Below, one piece after another: positions 31,401 through 40,499 of a DNA stretch of 64,000 bases. How positions within the stretch are numbered: the first letter of the stretch is position 1; each line of letters begins with the position of its first letter. The position numbers were made by a program, and so were the translations under genes. The DNA comes from Pseudidiomarina gelatinasegens (GTDB taxonomy: Bacteria > Pseudomonadota > Gammaproteobacteria > Enterobacterales > Alteromonadaceae), in the NCBI RefSeq assembly GCF_004025325.1, contig NZ_RSFE01000007.1, forward strand, positions 62,001 through 126,000, given 5' to 3'. Under the pieces are notes generated by a model. It was not told the origin of the DNA. It ran no database searches and saw only the letters and a list, made by a program, of their open reading frames with translations.

Positions 31401-32076
31401 AGATGCCGCCGAGGAAGGTTTTGTAGCGCTTGCGAAGCAACCCGCATTAGCCGAAGCCTTTGTGCATGAACGCGCGCAACTTGCACCATGGGAGCCGCAT
31501 CAAGCGGTGTTAACGGGTTGGCTGCAGTCGATGTTAACAACGCCGCTGCCAGTTGCTGACGACAACATTTGTTTGGCTGACCTGAAGAATTACCATGCCG
31601 AGCCGGAATTTTGGTTTCCAGCCCATAAGATTGATGCCCAGCAGCTTGACCTGCTTGTTCGGCAATACGTGTTGCCTGAGTTTGATCGGCCCAAAGTGTT
31701 ACCGATGCAACTCAACGGAATGCTCAAGGGATTTATTGATCTTGTTTTTGAACATAACGGTCGCTATTACGTTGCAGACTATAAGTCGAACTACTTAGGT
31801 GCTGATTTAGCTGCTTACACGCACGCCGCCATGCGCGATAAAATACTCAGCAGCCGTTATGATTTGCAGTATGTAATTTATTTGGTGGCACTGCACAAGT
31901 TATTACAGTCTCGCTTAGGTTCAGCGTATGACTATGACACTCATGTGGGCGGTGCTGTGTATTTATTCTTGCGCGGTATAGAGGCACCCAATGCCGGTGC
32001 ATTTTATGATCGGCCACCACGCCAACTTATCGAACAATTGGCTGATTGGTTTGTAGCACAGGGGGCAATGGTATGA
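28453..32076 (+). CDS. recB: Exonuclease V beta subunit RecB
   Basis: A 1207-residue UvrD-like 3'-5' helicase fused to a RecB nuclease domain. Walker A (ASAGTGKT) is at residues 22-29, DEFQDTDP is motif II, and the SF1 motifs TIHKSKGLQYP and LYVAVTRAQ are present. The C-terminal nuclease keeps the catalytic ADYKSN (D1109, K1111). It is the main motor for double-strand-break resection. Confidence 0.97.
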   Translation: MTTINSLQPLTFPLYDSRLIEASAGTGKTYTIAALYLRLVLGHGTSRCYTPDEILVVTFTDAATEELRNRIRANLSEAAAFFRGDIDASDEFLCQLKAEFPVAEHAQHGRVLDLAAQAMDEAAVHTIHGWCNRMLREHAFASGSLFTQQLNTDTQALWELVSEDYWRTYVSPLADHELPHYRLITTEFSDPQRLFQAVRSILNQGQSATLPAPTELLHQQLGAEQQVREQFYQYPWAQWADECEHMLQELRTQKLVNGNKLRADSVQKWFAQIRDWAVTISSPDADLLPPLDPVSGWQKLTADDLQHNSLKTDLPAHPLWDKLAALKSAVDGLPKPRAGLLQHAAKWMQQRFAFIQQQRGEMGFDDMLTRLRFALHGEFGDALADTVRSQFPIAMVDEFQDTDPVQYAIFDKVYNIESTYPDTGIFLIGDPKQAIYSFRNADIHTYLKARLATTGRHYTLGTNYRSTASMVAASNNLFLQAKDTPRGAFYFRDLDTGNDPLPFIPVEANGLKSRFSVNGDVPSAMQFDCYITDKKVDNYSLNSILAEHQAEQIAQLLNNPNAGFEHNGELTRIQPSDIAILVNSGTEAKMIRAALRAREVQSVYLSDRDSVFASSQAVELLRILQACAQPRDPSLLRAALVSRLLGLSLHDIDSVLNDELKWDGFAEQVLDYHHRWQQRGVLAMIQRMLHDYDVPARLLRVVDGERQLTDLLHMAELLQQHAAVSEGMAGLLRYLAEHIELAREGNSSTDAKEQQVRLESDSQLVQVITIHKSKGLQYPLVFLPFIACTKTLDKRVKYPAVYHDADGSIKVALDKGDDAVAAKLDQERLEEDIRKLYVAVTRAQFATFIGLAPFKTLADTALNYLLSAGNQLDLVQWTPPDSCSVAVVADDVAVTKYCPESQGAVAIQYCTMPAEHRFEPWWVASYSALKYGDWVAADDADSENALEEQRDTTPQPQVAPLQNTIHSFPKGAEAGTYLHNLLEDAAEEGFVALAKQPALAEAFVHERAQLAPWEPHQAVLTGWLQSMLTTPLPVADDNICLADLKNYHAEPEFWFPAHKIDAQQLDLLVRQYVLPEFDRPKVLPMQLNGMLKGFIDLVFEHNGRYYVADYKSNYLGADLAAYTHAAMRDKILSSRYDLQYVIYLVALHKLLQSRLGSAYDYDTHVGGAVYLFLRGIEAPNAGAFYDRPPRQLIEQLADWFVAQGAMV

Positions 32077-34007
32077 TTCGTGAGCTTCAGCTGTGGTACC
32101 AACACCAATGGATTCGAGCTATTGATGTGAGTTTGGCAGAACAACTGCAACGCCAACTTGGTAAGGGCAATGAAGCCGTCGCACTCATGGCGGGTTTGGT
32201 TAGCTATCAACTGGGGCTGGGGCACCCGTGCCTTGATCTTACCCAATTGTATCGGGACGCTAACGCGACTTTGGCGCTCCCACCAGATCATGCACAGCCG
32301 GAGAGTCTTGAGCAATGTCAAAAGCCAGCCCAATTATTAGCGGGTATTTCCGGTTTAACCTCATTAGAACAATGTCAGCAGTTGCTGAGCCAAAGCGCTG
32401 CCGTAAATACACCTAACAGCCCCTTGGTGTTGGATGGAACGCGACTATATTTACGCCGTTATTATACCTACGAGCAGCGCATTAAAACCGATTTAACACA
32501 ACGTATGAGTACGCAACAGAACGTTGATACAGCAGCACTGAAACAGGTGTTAGATGCATTGTTTGGCACCCAGAGCGAACTAAGTTGGCAGCGTAATGCC
32601 TGTGCAATGGCGATGCGTAGCTTGTTTACGATTGTCACTGGGGGCCCAGGTACGGGGAAAACCTATACGGTCGTGCGTCTATTGGCCACATTACAACAAC
32701 TTCGTGAGCAAGCTGAACCGTTGCGTATACGGCTTGCCGCGCCGACGGGAAAAGCTGCCGCGCGAATGAGCGAATCCATTGGCGAAGAGCTTGGGTCATT
32801 ACCCCCGGGTAGTGACCTGAGTAAAGATATTTCAACCGAAGCGGTAACTTTGCACCGTTTACTGGGTACCTTACCCAATTCGCGTGGATTTCGGCACAAC
32901 AGCAATAACCCTTTACACACCGATGTGTTAATAATCGATGAAGCATCCATGGTTGATATCGAGATGATGGCAGCTGTTGTTGCTGCTTTGCCCGCTCACG
33001 CTCGGCTTATTTTACTTGGTGACAAAGATCAGCTCGCTTCAGTAGAAGCTGGTGCAATTTTGGGGCAGTTGTGCGACCAAGCCGAGTACGGACACTACAC
33101 GCCGGCCTTAGCGAGTTGGCTAAATGCCACATCGAATTACTCGATACCGGATGACAAGATTGATTCCAGTGGCGAACTCTGGCCTTACCTCCAACACACC
33201 ACCATGTTTCATGAAAGCCGTCGATTTGACCCTAATAAAGGCATTGGAAAGTTGGCGCATGATGTTAACGTTCAGGATACCGATTGGCTGGCTGGGTGGT
33301 TACGCAATAGCCAAGCGATTGCCGCCGCGCAACCGGAATTTGATAATATACAAGTGGTACAAACCCAACTGCCAGGTCATGCATCAATCAAGCACTTGGT
33401 AGAAGCAGGGTATGCGCCATTGAAAGCTTTAATTGAGGCAAGACCTGACAGTGACGACGACCAACAATTGGACAAGTGGGCGGTTGCGGTATTAAATCAG
33501 TTGGCACAATTTCAGTTGCTAACCGCGATACGTGATGGTGATTGGGGCATGCACCAGTTTAATCAGCGCGTCGCTTATTGGCTGTACGGCGATAAAGTTA
33601 CTGAGCATGGCTGGTTCGTTGGAAGACCCGTTATGGTGACGCATAATGACTATAGTATGGACTTGCGCAACGGTGACATTGGTATGGTGCTCCAGAGGCG
33701 TGCAAATGACCCGTTGCGGGTTGCATTTCAGACTGCCGATGGTGCTATTCGCTGGATACTGCCAAGTCGATTGACGCAGGTGGACACGGCTTATGCAATG
33801 ACCATACACAAGTCGCAAGGATCGGAGTTCACCCATACGGTTATGATCATGCCAGAGCACGATGTGCCCATTTTAACCAAAGAGCTGTTGTACACAGGTA
33901 TCACGCGTGCAAAAGAGCGCTTTACGTTGGTGAGTGCGCAACCGCAATTAGTGATAAAAGCAATAAAACGACGCATCCAACGTAGCGGCGGACTTGCTCA
34001 TGGTTGA
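32073..34007 (+). CDS. recD: Exonuclease V alpha subunit RecD
   Basis: A 644-residue SF1B 5'-3' helicase. Walker A (GGPGTGKT) is at residues 190-197, IIDEASMVD is motif II, and AMTIHKSQGSEF is motif V. I chose the ATG at 32073 because it overlaps the recB stop in ATGA. The reading frame can be extended upstream to 32046 without support. E. coli RecD is 608 residues, and the excess lies mostly in the linker after the Walker B region. Confidence 0.95.
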   Translation: MIRELQLWYQHQWIRAIDVSLAEQLQRQLGKGNEAVALMAGLVSYQLGLGHPCLDLTQLYRDANATLALPPDHAQPESLEQCQKPAQLLAGISGLTSLEQCQQLLSQSAAVNTPNSPLVLDGTRLYLRRYYTYEQRIKTDLTQRMSTQQNVDTAALKQVLDALFGTQSELSWQRNACAMAMRSLFTIVTGGPGTGKTYTVVRLLATLQQLREQAEPLRIRLAAPTGKAAARMSESIGEELGSLPPGSDLSKDISTEAVTLHRLLGTLPNSRGFRHNSNNPLHTDVLIIDEASMVDIEMMAAVVAALPAHARLILLGDKDQLASVEAGAILGQLCDQAEYGHYTPALASWLNATSNYSIPDDKIDSSGELWPYLQHTTMFHESRRFDPNKGIGKLAHDVNVQDTDWLAGWLRNSQAIAAAQPEFDNIQVVQTQLPGHASIKHLVEAGYAPLKALIEARPDSDDDQQLDKWAVAVLNQLAQFQLLTAIRDGDWGMHQFNQRVAYWLYGDKVTEHGWFVGRPVMVTHNDYSMDLRNGDIGMVLQRRANDPLRVAFQTADGAIRWILPSRLTQVDTAYAMTIHKSQGSEFTHTVMIMPEHDVPILTKELLYTGITRAKERFTLVSAQPQLVIKAIKRRIQRSGGLAHG

Positions 34008-34416
34008 TATTGTGATTTCCCAACGTGTGACTATCCCCGAACGGGAAGTTGAATGGCAATTTATTCGATCATCCGGCGCGGGCGGGCAAAACGTGAATAA
34101 AGTTTCGACGGCCGCTCAGCTAATTTTTGATATTCGCGCATCGTCACTACCTGAGCTTTATAAAGAGCGTCTGCTAATGCTGCGTGACCATCGGGTAACC
34201 CAAAGTGGGAAAATTATTATCAAGTGCCAAGAATCACGAAGCCAATTAAGTAATCGCGAGTCGGCTTTGGCGCAGTTCGTCGCATTAGTTAAGAGTGTCG
34301 GCGCAACACGAAAAAAGAGAATTCCAACCAAGCCCTCCAAAGCAGCCAAGCAACGGCGGGTTGATTCGAAGAAAAAGCGCAGTTCAATCAAAGCGATGAG
34401 AGGAAAAGTTGATTAA
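34000..34416 (+). CDS. arfB: Alternative ribosome-rescue factor ArfB (YaeJ)
   Basis: A 138-residue release-factor-like peptidyl-tRNA hydrolase that frees stalled non-stop ribosomes. The catalytic GGQ is at 28-30 (SSGAGGQNVNK), and the C-terminus is a basic tail that enters the empty mRNA channel (TRKKRIPTKPSKAAK to the end). The ATG at 34000 overlaps the recD stop by 8 bases. A TTG two codons upstream is less likely. Confidence 0.95.
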   Translation: MVDIVISQRVTIPEREVEWQFIRSSGAGGQNVNKVSTAAQLIFDIRASSLPELYKERLLMLRDHRVTQSGKIIIKCQESRSQLSNRESALAQFVALVKSVGATRKKRIPTKPSKAAKQRRVDSKKKRSSIKAMRGKVD

Positions 34417-34514
34417 TTTTTGAGCTTGAAGCTCCGATCAGTTCGGGCCATACTGCTGTTGATTTACATGTTTGCAACAAAGCATAAAAATACGAACAAC
34501 AAGTAGGTAAGCTC

Positions 34515-37043
34515 ATGAAAAATAATTTATTCAAACGTAACTTGCTGACATCGTTGATGTTGTCTAGCAGTGTGTTGGTGCTTGCTGCGTGCGGCAGCAG
34601 CTCAAGCGATACGCCTCCAGACAGTGGCGAGCCGACCACGCCACCACCACCAACCGGCTTAGCAACTTTTGCGCCAAGTGGTGAGCTCAGCGCCGATATC
34701 ACCTATACGGATTATGGTGTGCCGTATGTGAAAGCAGACAATATGGAAAGTTTAGGGTTTGGCGTTGGCTTCGCATTTGCAACAGACAACCTTTGCATTC
34801 TGGCGGACCAAGTTGTTAAGTTCAATTCTCAACGCGCCTTATACTTTGGCCCAGATGCAGTGCCGGGCTCTGGTGATTCAGAAAACCTATTAACCGACTT
34901 CGGCTTTTTAACCTTAGGTATTCGTGCGAACGCGGAAGCGGGTTTTGAACAAATTAGTGAGAACGCTCAAGCACTTCTAACCGGTTATGCTGCGGGCTAT
35001 AACAAGTATATCAACGAAACCGCAACCGCAGATATGGACCCAGCTTGTGCGGGGCAACCATGGGTTCAAGAAATTACCCCACTTGATGTAATGACCTACG
35101 CACAGGGCGTTGCTTTGTTGCCAGGTGCAGCAAACTTTACCGGGCCACTGTTTTTGGGTGTACCGAACAACCAAACCTTCGTGACCTCAGAATCGGGCGA
35201 GCCGTTGGCATTAAACTTTGATGCTTCAACTGTTGGCATTCCTGATACAAACCCAACCGAAGCAGGCTCCAACGGATGGGCAATTGGTAGCGACTTGAGT
35301 GCGACAGATAAAGGCATGTTGATAGCCAATCCGCATTTTCCTCACACGGGCAACCAACGTTTTTGGCAGTTTGGTATTGAAGTGCCAGGCCACTTAAAAG
35401 TGGTTGGTGGCTCACTCTCAGGTATGCCAGGTATCATCAACATTGGCTTTAATGAAAATGTTGCGTGGACACACACATTCTCGACGGCTTCGCGCTTTAC
35501 CATTCATCGCCTCACGCTTGACCCTGAAGATGAAACAGGTACGAGCTACATGTTGGACGGTGAAAGTGTACCCATGACAACTAAAACACATGATATTCGT
35601 GTTGCAACCGGCCCTGATTCTTTTGTGACCATGCGTAAAACCAGTTACTACAGTGAATTTGGTCCAGTGATTGTGATTCCAAATGCATTGCCTTGGGGCA
35701 CGGATCAAACAGGCACCGATGTAGCATTTGCATTGCATGATGCTAACTTACCGAACTATGACTTATTCGATCATTGGCTAGGTATGAATATGGCGGAAGA
35801 TATTGCCGCCTATAAACAGACTTTCGTGGATTTCACGGGTACGGTCTTTAACAATGCGATGGCCGTTGATGCTGATGGCAACGCGTTCTTTACCGATGGC
35901 TCATCGGTGCCGAACATTTTGCCGGAAGCACTCGCGCAATGGGCAGAAGACCCGTTATACCAAGCGCTTACCCAGCAAGCTGACTTATTCATTTTCCCTG
36001 GCGACGACAGTGCGTTTATTCCGCAAGGCACCGTGCCTTTCGAACAGGCGCCACAGCTTGAACGTACCGATTTTGTTCAGAATTCAAATGATAGCTTTTG
36101 GTTAACCAACCCAGCAGCACCTATCGACGGTCTTTCGCCATTGTGGGGGCCGGTTGGCAATCAGCAGTCATTGCGTTCGCGCTTGGGTCAAAAGATGCTC
36201 GCTGAAGGTGGCTCTGTCGATGGCCGTTTCAACCGCGCAGACTTGGTTGACCGCCTAATTGGCAATCGTACTTTCTTAGGTGAAGCTGTGCTGACTGACC
36301 TGTTAGCCTTGTGTGAAAGTCAGGGCGCAACACCAGTTGATATGCCAGATTCAAGTCAGGTCGTGATTACCCCAGCTTGTGATGCTTTAGCGTTGTGGGA
36401 TGGGCGTATGAACCGTGCCAGCCAGGGTGCCATGATGTTCCGTGAGTTCGCATTTGAATTCAATCGCGCGCCACAATGGCAAGTTGCTTATGACCCAGAG
36501 TTGCCAACAACAACCCCAAATACGTTGGCAGCAAACAATACGGTATTGCAGCAACTGGCAACAGCACAGCAGCGCATTGTCGATGCGGGCCTTGATCCTG
36601 CCGCAACGCTAGGAAGTGTGCAGTTTGTTGAGCGTAGCAACCCGACCGGAACAGCATCAGGTGTTAAGTTACCGTGGGCCGGTGCACACAATATAGAAGG
36701 TGGTTTCAACGTATTCCGCAGCAATATGGGCAACGATGGTACGCTATTGCCGCGTCATCGTTATCCATTATTACCTGGCAGTGACTTGAGTGCCGAAGCA
36801 GGTGGTTACCACATCACTTATGGTTCGAGTTGGATGTTCGCTATGGAATTTACCGACGAAGGCCCACAGGCTGAAGGTTTGTTAACGTACTCACAGAGCG
36901 GCAATGTGCTCTCTGATCATACCCTTGATCAAACCATGCTGTACTCAGCAGAACCACAGTTGCGCCCGCTTCACTTCACTAATGAAGATATTGAAGCGAA
37001 TGCAACTAGCACACTAAACTTGAGTGGTACAAGTTTAAGATAA
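34515..37043 (+). CDS. Penicillin-acylase-family lipoprotein
   Basis: An 842-residue Ntn-hydrolase precursor. The N-terminus is a signal with lipobox LAAC (Cys26) followed by a Ser/Thr/Pro-rich linker. The autoproteolytic site and nucleophile are in GSNGWAIG (Ser252), giving a small alpha and a large beta chain. The TDYGVPYVKADNMESLGFG start of the alpha chain is family-typical. Relatives cleave acyl-homoserine lactones or beta-lactams, but the substrate here is not determined. A strong terminator follows, so it looks like a single-gene unit. Confidence 0.9.
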   Translation: MKNNLFKRNLLTSLMLSSSVLVLAACGSSSSDTPPDSGEPTTPPPPTGLATFAPSGELSADITYTDYGVPYVKADNMESLGFGVGFAFATDNLCILADQVVKFNSQRALYFGPDAVPGSGDSENLLTDFGFLTLGIRANAEAGFEQISENAQALLTGYAAGYNKYINETATADMDPACAGQPWVQEITPLDVMTYAQGVALLPGAANFTGPLFLGVPNNQTFVTSESGEPLALNFDASTVGIPDTNPTEAGSNGWAIGSDLSATDKGMLIANPHFPHTGNQRFWQFGIEVPGHLKVVGGSLSGMPGIINIGFNENVAWTHTFSTASRFTIHRLTLDPEDETGTSYMLDGESVPMTTKTHDIRVATGPDSFVTMRKTSYYSEFGPVIVIPNALPWGTDQTGTDVAFALHDANLPNYDLFDHWLGMNMAEDIAAYKQTFVDFTGTVFNNAMAVDADGNAFFTDGSSVPNILPEALAQWAEDPLYQALTQQADLFIFPGDDSAFIPQGTVPFEQAPQLERTDFVQNSNDSFWLTNPAAPIDGLSPLWGPVGNQQSLRSRLGQKMLAEGGSVDGRFNRADLVDRLIGNRTFLGEAVLTDLLALCESQGATPVDMPDSSQVVITPACDALALWDGRMNRASQGAMMFREFAFEFNRAPQWQVAYDPELPTTTPNTLAANNTVLQQLATAQQRIVDAGLDPAATLGSVQFVERSNPTGTASGVKLPWAGAHNIEGGFNVFRSNMGNDGTLLPRHRYPLLPGSDLSAEAGGYHITYGSSWMFAMEFTDEGPQAEGLLTYSQSGNVLSDHTLDQTMLYSAEPQLRPLHFTNEDIEANATSTLNLSGTSLR

Positions 37044-37060
37044 ACAGCACCTCTGCAGCG

Positions 37061-37098
37061 AAGGCGGCCCGCGATTTAATTGCCGGCCGCCTTTTTTT
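37061..37098 (+). terminator. Rho-independent terminator after the acylase gene
   Basis: AAGGCGGCC pairs with GGCCGCCTT and is followed by a run of seven Ts, beginning 18 bases after the stop codon. Confidence 0.92.
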
Positions 37099-37134
37099 GT
37101 TTACAGTCAAATGTAAAAAAATTTAATTTAGCAA

Positions 37135-37163
37135 TTGACGAAATACCCATATCAGCTCATAGT
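37135..37163 (+). promoter_or_regulatory. Weak candidate promoter of the sqr gene
   Basis: TTGACG (37135-37140) is 17 bases from CATAGT (37158-37163). The -35 is good, the -10 only fair. It lies about 37 bases upstream of the coding start, which has the ribosome site TAGGAG. Confidence 0.35.
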
Positions 37164-37199
37164 TATTGCACAATAATTAAGCAAAGCTAGGAGTTTAAA

Positions 37200-38480
37200 A
37201 TGGCTCGCGTAATCGTTGTTGGTGCTGGTCTTGGTGGTGTTTCGGTGGCTTTTGAGTTGCGCGAGAAACTTCCCAAACAGGCACAAATCACAGTTGTTGG
37301 TGAAGGTGCCGAGTTCAATTTTGTTCCTTCTAATCCATGGGTCGCATTGGGTACGCGTAAGCGCGACGATGTGGTGATGCCAATTGGCGACTTCTTTAGT
37401 AAGCGAAATATTGAATTTTCTCCAGCGGGCGTTAAAGAAATTCATGCCGCCGAAAACCGCTTAACCTTGAATGATGGCAGTCAACACGATTATGACTATT
37501 TAGTTTTGTGTACTGGACCGAAGCTTGATTTTGCTGCCGTTGAAGGTGCTGGGCCCGAAGCTGGTGGTTCACAGTCCATTTGTACCGTCGATCACGCGGT
37601 AACGTCACATCAGGACTTCTTAAAGCTGTGTGAAGCGCCTGGGCCTGTTGTCATTGGCGCGTTGCCGGGTGCAAGTTGTTTTGGTCCTGCTTACGAATAT
37701 GTATTAACACTTGAGTACGAACTACGAAAACGCAAAATTCGTGATCAGGTACCGATTACTTTCGTAACGCCTGAACCCTATATAGGGCACATGGGGCTGG
37801 GGGGCGTTGGCGACTCGAAAGGTTTAATGGAACACAAATTCCGTGAGCACGGTATTAAATGGATTTGCAACGCAAAAGTGACAAAACTTGCCGAGGGTCA
37901 TTGTCATTTTGATGAGATGAATGAACAGGGTGAGGTGGCTAAGCAGCATCAGCTTGACTACGTGCATTCAATGTTTTTACCGCCGTTCAAAGGCTCACCG
38001 GCGGTGGCTGCTGTACCAGAGCTCTGTAATCCGAAGGGTTTTGTGATTACCGACAAACACCAGCGCTCGCCGAAGTATCCTAATATATTTGCAGCGGGCG
38101 TGTGCGTGGCCATTCCGCCAATAGAAGCAACACCGGTGCCCGTTGGCGCGCCTAAAACAGGCCTCATGATCGAGTCGATGACAACCGCTATCGTAAGTAA
38201 TATTGAGGTGCATGAAGCCGGGGGTACTGACTTTGTCGAGCCAACGTTGAGCGCCTTATGCTTAGCTGACATGGGCAATACCGGTGCAGCATTCTTGGCT
38301 GTACCGCAAAACCCGCCACGAAATCGTAATTGGACAGGTAGCGGGCGCTGGGTACACTGGGCAAAAGTAGCTTTTGAGAAATACTTTATGTACAAAATAC
38401 GACGCGGTACATCTGAGCCGGTCTATGAACGCGTTTCACTGCGCTTTATGGGTGTTGAGCGACTGAAATCTAAGAAATGA
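37200..38480 (+). CDS. Sulfide:quinone oxidoreductase-like flavoprotein
   Basis: A 426-residue FAD-dependent disulfide reductase of the SQR family, which oxidises sulfide to sulfane sulfur and passes electrons to quinone. The N-terminal dinucleotide fold is VVGAGLGGVSVAFEL. Cys128 (SICTVDHA), Cys160 (PGASCFGPAYE) and Cys354 (CLADMGNTGA) match the three catalytic cysteines of the Acidithiobacillus enzyme in position and context. The C-terminus has the short amphipathic helices used for membrane contact. It directly abuts the convergent MaoC-like gene. Confidence 0.9.
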   Translation: MARVIVVGAGLGGVSVAFELREKLPKQAQITVVGEGAEFNFVPSNPWVALGTRKRDDVVMPIGDFFSKRNIEFSPAGVKEIHAAENRLTLNDGSQHDYDYLVLCTGPKLDFAAVEGAGPEAGGSQSICTVDHAVTSHQDFLKLCEAPGPVVIGALPGASCFGPAYEYVLTLEYELRKRKIRDQVPITFVTPEPYIGHMGLGGVGDSKGLMEHKFREHGIKWICNAKVTKLAEGHCHFDEMNEQGEVAKQHQLDYVHSMFLPPFKGSPAVAAVPELCNPKGFVITDKHQRSPKYPNIFAAGVCVAIPPIEATPVPVGAPKTGLMIESMTTAIVSNIEVHEAGGTDFVEPTLSALCLADMGNTGAAFLAVPQNPPRNRNWTGSGRWVHWAKVAFEKYFMYKIRRGTSEPVYERVSLRFMGVERLKSKK

Positions 38481-39380
38481 TCAGTCGTTGGCGAAGCTGA
38501 AGCTGCCTTCTAAACGTTGGAGGTGGTCTTCAGCACCGCAAATTTGATAGTTACCACCGCTTGTCCCTTCGCCAGTTTCAGGTTTTTGCCACAGTACTAT
38601 TTTGGCTGGCAAAGGCACTGGGCGCTTAAAGTTGACGTCAATTCGATCAATCGGTCTGCCTGCGGCACGTTCAATTTCCGCTTGTGCGCGCGCTGACATG
38701 TACATTCCGTGAATGATCGGCTGATCAAAGCCAAACCAACGTGACAGTAACGGGTGTAAATGGATGGGATTAAAATCACCGGAAAGCCGCGCGTAGTCGC
38801 GTGCAATTTTTGCTTCAATGTGCCACGAGTTAACTCGCAACCATTCGCTTCCAGGTGCTTCAGCAATTTTTTGTTCGCGCGGTTTACGAGGCCCCTCAGG
38901 CTGTTTGGGCATAACTTGATATTCGCTGACACAAGTTGCAACCCGTTCGTCATCTTGCCAAAACTCAACGGTAAATAAAGGGCGTAAACGACGCGCTGAT
39001 ACTTTTGGGCCACGGGCAGGAATTTTGATTGAAGCTTTTAGAATAAAATCAATATCGGCAGCAATGGGTTGATGACGTTCAACTCGGTTGCTGACATGCA
39101 CTAACCCTGGTGCTGGCCATGGGAAGTGCTCACCAAGCATTTGTGCTAGGTGCACGCGTTGTGCCAAGCAATAAATAAGCGTGATAGGCACTTCACTCAC
39201 AAAGCCGCCAAAGGCCTCGTGATACCGTTTTAATTGATCAGGCGTAAACGCAGGTGCGCTGAACTCTGCGTCCAGAACATTCGCATCGGCGGGTTCTTGT
39301 TCATTCCGCGCAACTGTAAACAGTGAGCGAAACAACATACCCGGAAGGTTCGGTAAATTAACCGGTTGTTCGACGTGCAT
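38481..39380 (-). CDS. MaoC-like hot-dog dehydratase
   Basis: A 299-residue protein with a double hot-dog fold. The C-terminal half has the hydratase motif (YARLSGDFNPIHLHP) with the catalytic Asp and His, and IHGMYMSA. The N-terminal half is the substrate-shaping half without a motif. MaoC proteins hydrate enoyl-CoA or acyl-ACP intermediates, and the exact substrate here is unknown. Its stop abuts that of the sqr gene with no space for a terminator. A TATAAT element on the minus strand (39464-39469) may serve as -10. Confidence 0.85.
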   Translation of the reverse strand: MHVEQPVNLPNLPGMLFRSLFTVARNEQEPADANVLDAEFSAPAFTPDQLKRYHEAFGGFVSEVPITLIYCLAQRVHLAQMLGEHFPWPAPGLVHVSNRVERHQPIAADIDFILKASIKIPARGPKVSARRLRPLFTVEFWQDDERVATCVSEYQVMPKQPEGPRKPREQKIAEAPGSEWLRVNSWHIEAKIARDYARLSGDFNPIHLHPLLSRWFGFDQPIIHGMYMSARAQAEIERAAGRPIDRIDVNFKRPVPLPAKIVLWQKPETGEGTSGGNYQICGAEDHLQRLEGSFSFAND

Positions 39381-39510
39381 TAGAACTTCATCCTTAAATC
39401 AACGCATCGATGTCGACTGTACATCGTCAATTACGTGTTTATGTATACCATAAAATGATGGCTATTATATAACTATGCGATGATTAAACAGAACATACCA
39501 CACAACGGTT

Positions 39511-40392
39511 TTATGCTGTTAATAGGCTGTAAAGTATGGTGCCGACAAACGCTGTCAGTAGTAGAACCAGATACGCCAGCATGCATAAAACAAAGTTCAG
39601 AATTGTGACTGGCCACGACTGCTGATAAAAGTTTTTTTGCGTTAATAATAGGTAAACAAATATCCACAGAAATAGACCAATATCAAGCCAACTGCCAAAA
39701 TCACTGAGCCACTGGAGGCCGCTGATTAAAGCCAGATAGTCGAATAATTCCGTGATTAGCGTTATGCCAAGCAGCGACAGTAAGATGAAGGCATGTGTAT
39801 GCAGCGCAAGCGTTAAATGCTCAAGGTAATAATGCGAACGATAAATATACAGCAACTTAAGAAATAACGCCCAAAACGGCAGCATTAACAGCATCATTTG
39901 AGGAGCAAGTTGCGTCAAGCGCTGCGCAAAAACATCTGGGTTGGCGGTCAAGTATTTGATGCGTTCTTTCAGTGCGCTCTGTTGTTCCGCGTCCAGAAAG
40001 GGAAGATCAGCTTGCATGTCCTCAATTTTTATTTGATTCGTTGGGTCGTTGGCTGACATTGCCTCTGGGGAAAAACCTATTTGAATAAAGCTTGAGAACA
40101 CAACGAATGCGAATAACGAAATGAAGAAATATAAGCGTAACGGTGGCACATAAGATGCATGACGGCCGCGCATAAATTCAAGTGTTAGAAAACCAGGTTT
40201 AAGGAAGAGACCGCGCAAGGTGCGATAAAAGCGTGAATCCCAATGACCGATTTCGCCCATGAGATCACCAAGAACAGCAAAAATACTTCGTATGTAAACA
40301 CGGTGATGCTGCCCACAGTGGTGGCAAAACTCACCTTCCAGAGGGGCGTCGCAATTTAAGCAATTCTGGTTTTGCCAAGCTTTATCGCTCAT
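39511..40392 (-). CDS. DUF3667 membrane protein with zinc-ribbon N-terminus
   Basis: A 293-residue protein with an N-terminal CLNCDAP and CHHCGQ pair forming a likely zinc ribbon (about residues 10-30), a RSIFAVLGDLMGEIGHWDSRF amphipathic segment typical of DUF3667, and about five membrane helices after residue 75. Cytoplasmic zinc ribbon and membrane domain suggest a membrane sensor or channel, but the function is unknown. Confidence 0.85.
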   Translation of the reverse strand: MSDKAWQNQNCLNCDAPLEGEFCHHCGQHHRVYIRSIFAVLGDLMGEIGHWDSRFYRTLRGLFLKPGFLTLEFMRGRHASYVPPLRLYFFISLFAFVVFSSFIQIGFSPEAMSANDPTNQIKIEDMQADLPFLDAEQQSALKERIKYLTANPDVFAQRLTQLAPQMMLLMLPFWALFLKLLYIYRSHYYLEHLTLALHTHAFILLSLLGITLITELFDYLALISGLQWLSDFGSWLDIGLFLWIFVYLLLTQKNFYQQSWPVTILNFVLCMLAYLVLLLTAFVGTILYSLLTA

Positions 40393-40443
40393 ATATTCTC
40401 TTCATAAGATAATGAATTAACGACTAAGTTTAGCGGAGTTTAA

Positions 40444-40476
40444 AAAAAATGCCGACAATAAATGTCGGCATTTTTT
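40444..40476 (-). terminator. Bidirectional hairpin ending the small periplasmic gene
   Basis: TGCCGACA (40450-40457) and TGTCGGCA (40463-40470) form a stem with a 5-base loop, flanked by A and T tracts. It lies 24 bases beyond the stop of the minus-strand gene. Confidence 0.88.
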
Positions 40477-40499
40477 ACGATTGTGTGAGCGAACAGCGA

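Noticed and set aside
39408-39426. CGATGT...ACATCG inverted repeat upstream of the MaoC gene
   Set aside because: Only six-base arms with a seven-base spacer, and no adjacent regulator gene. Too weak to call an operator.
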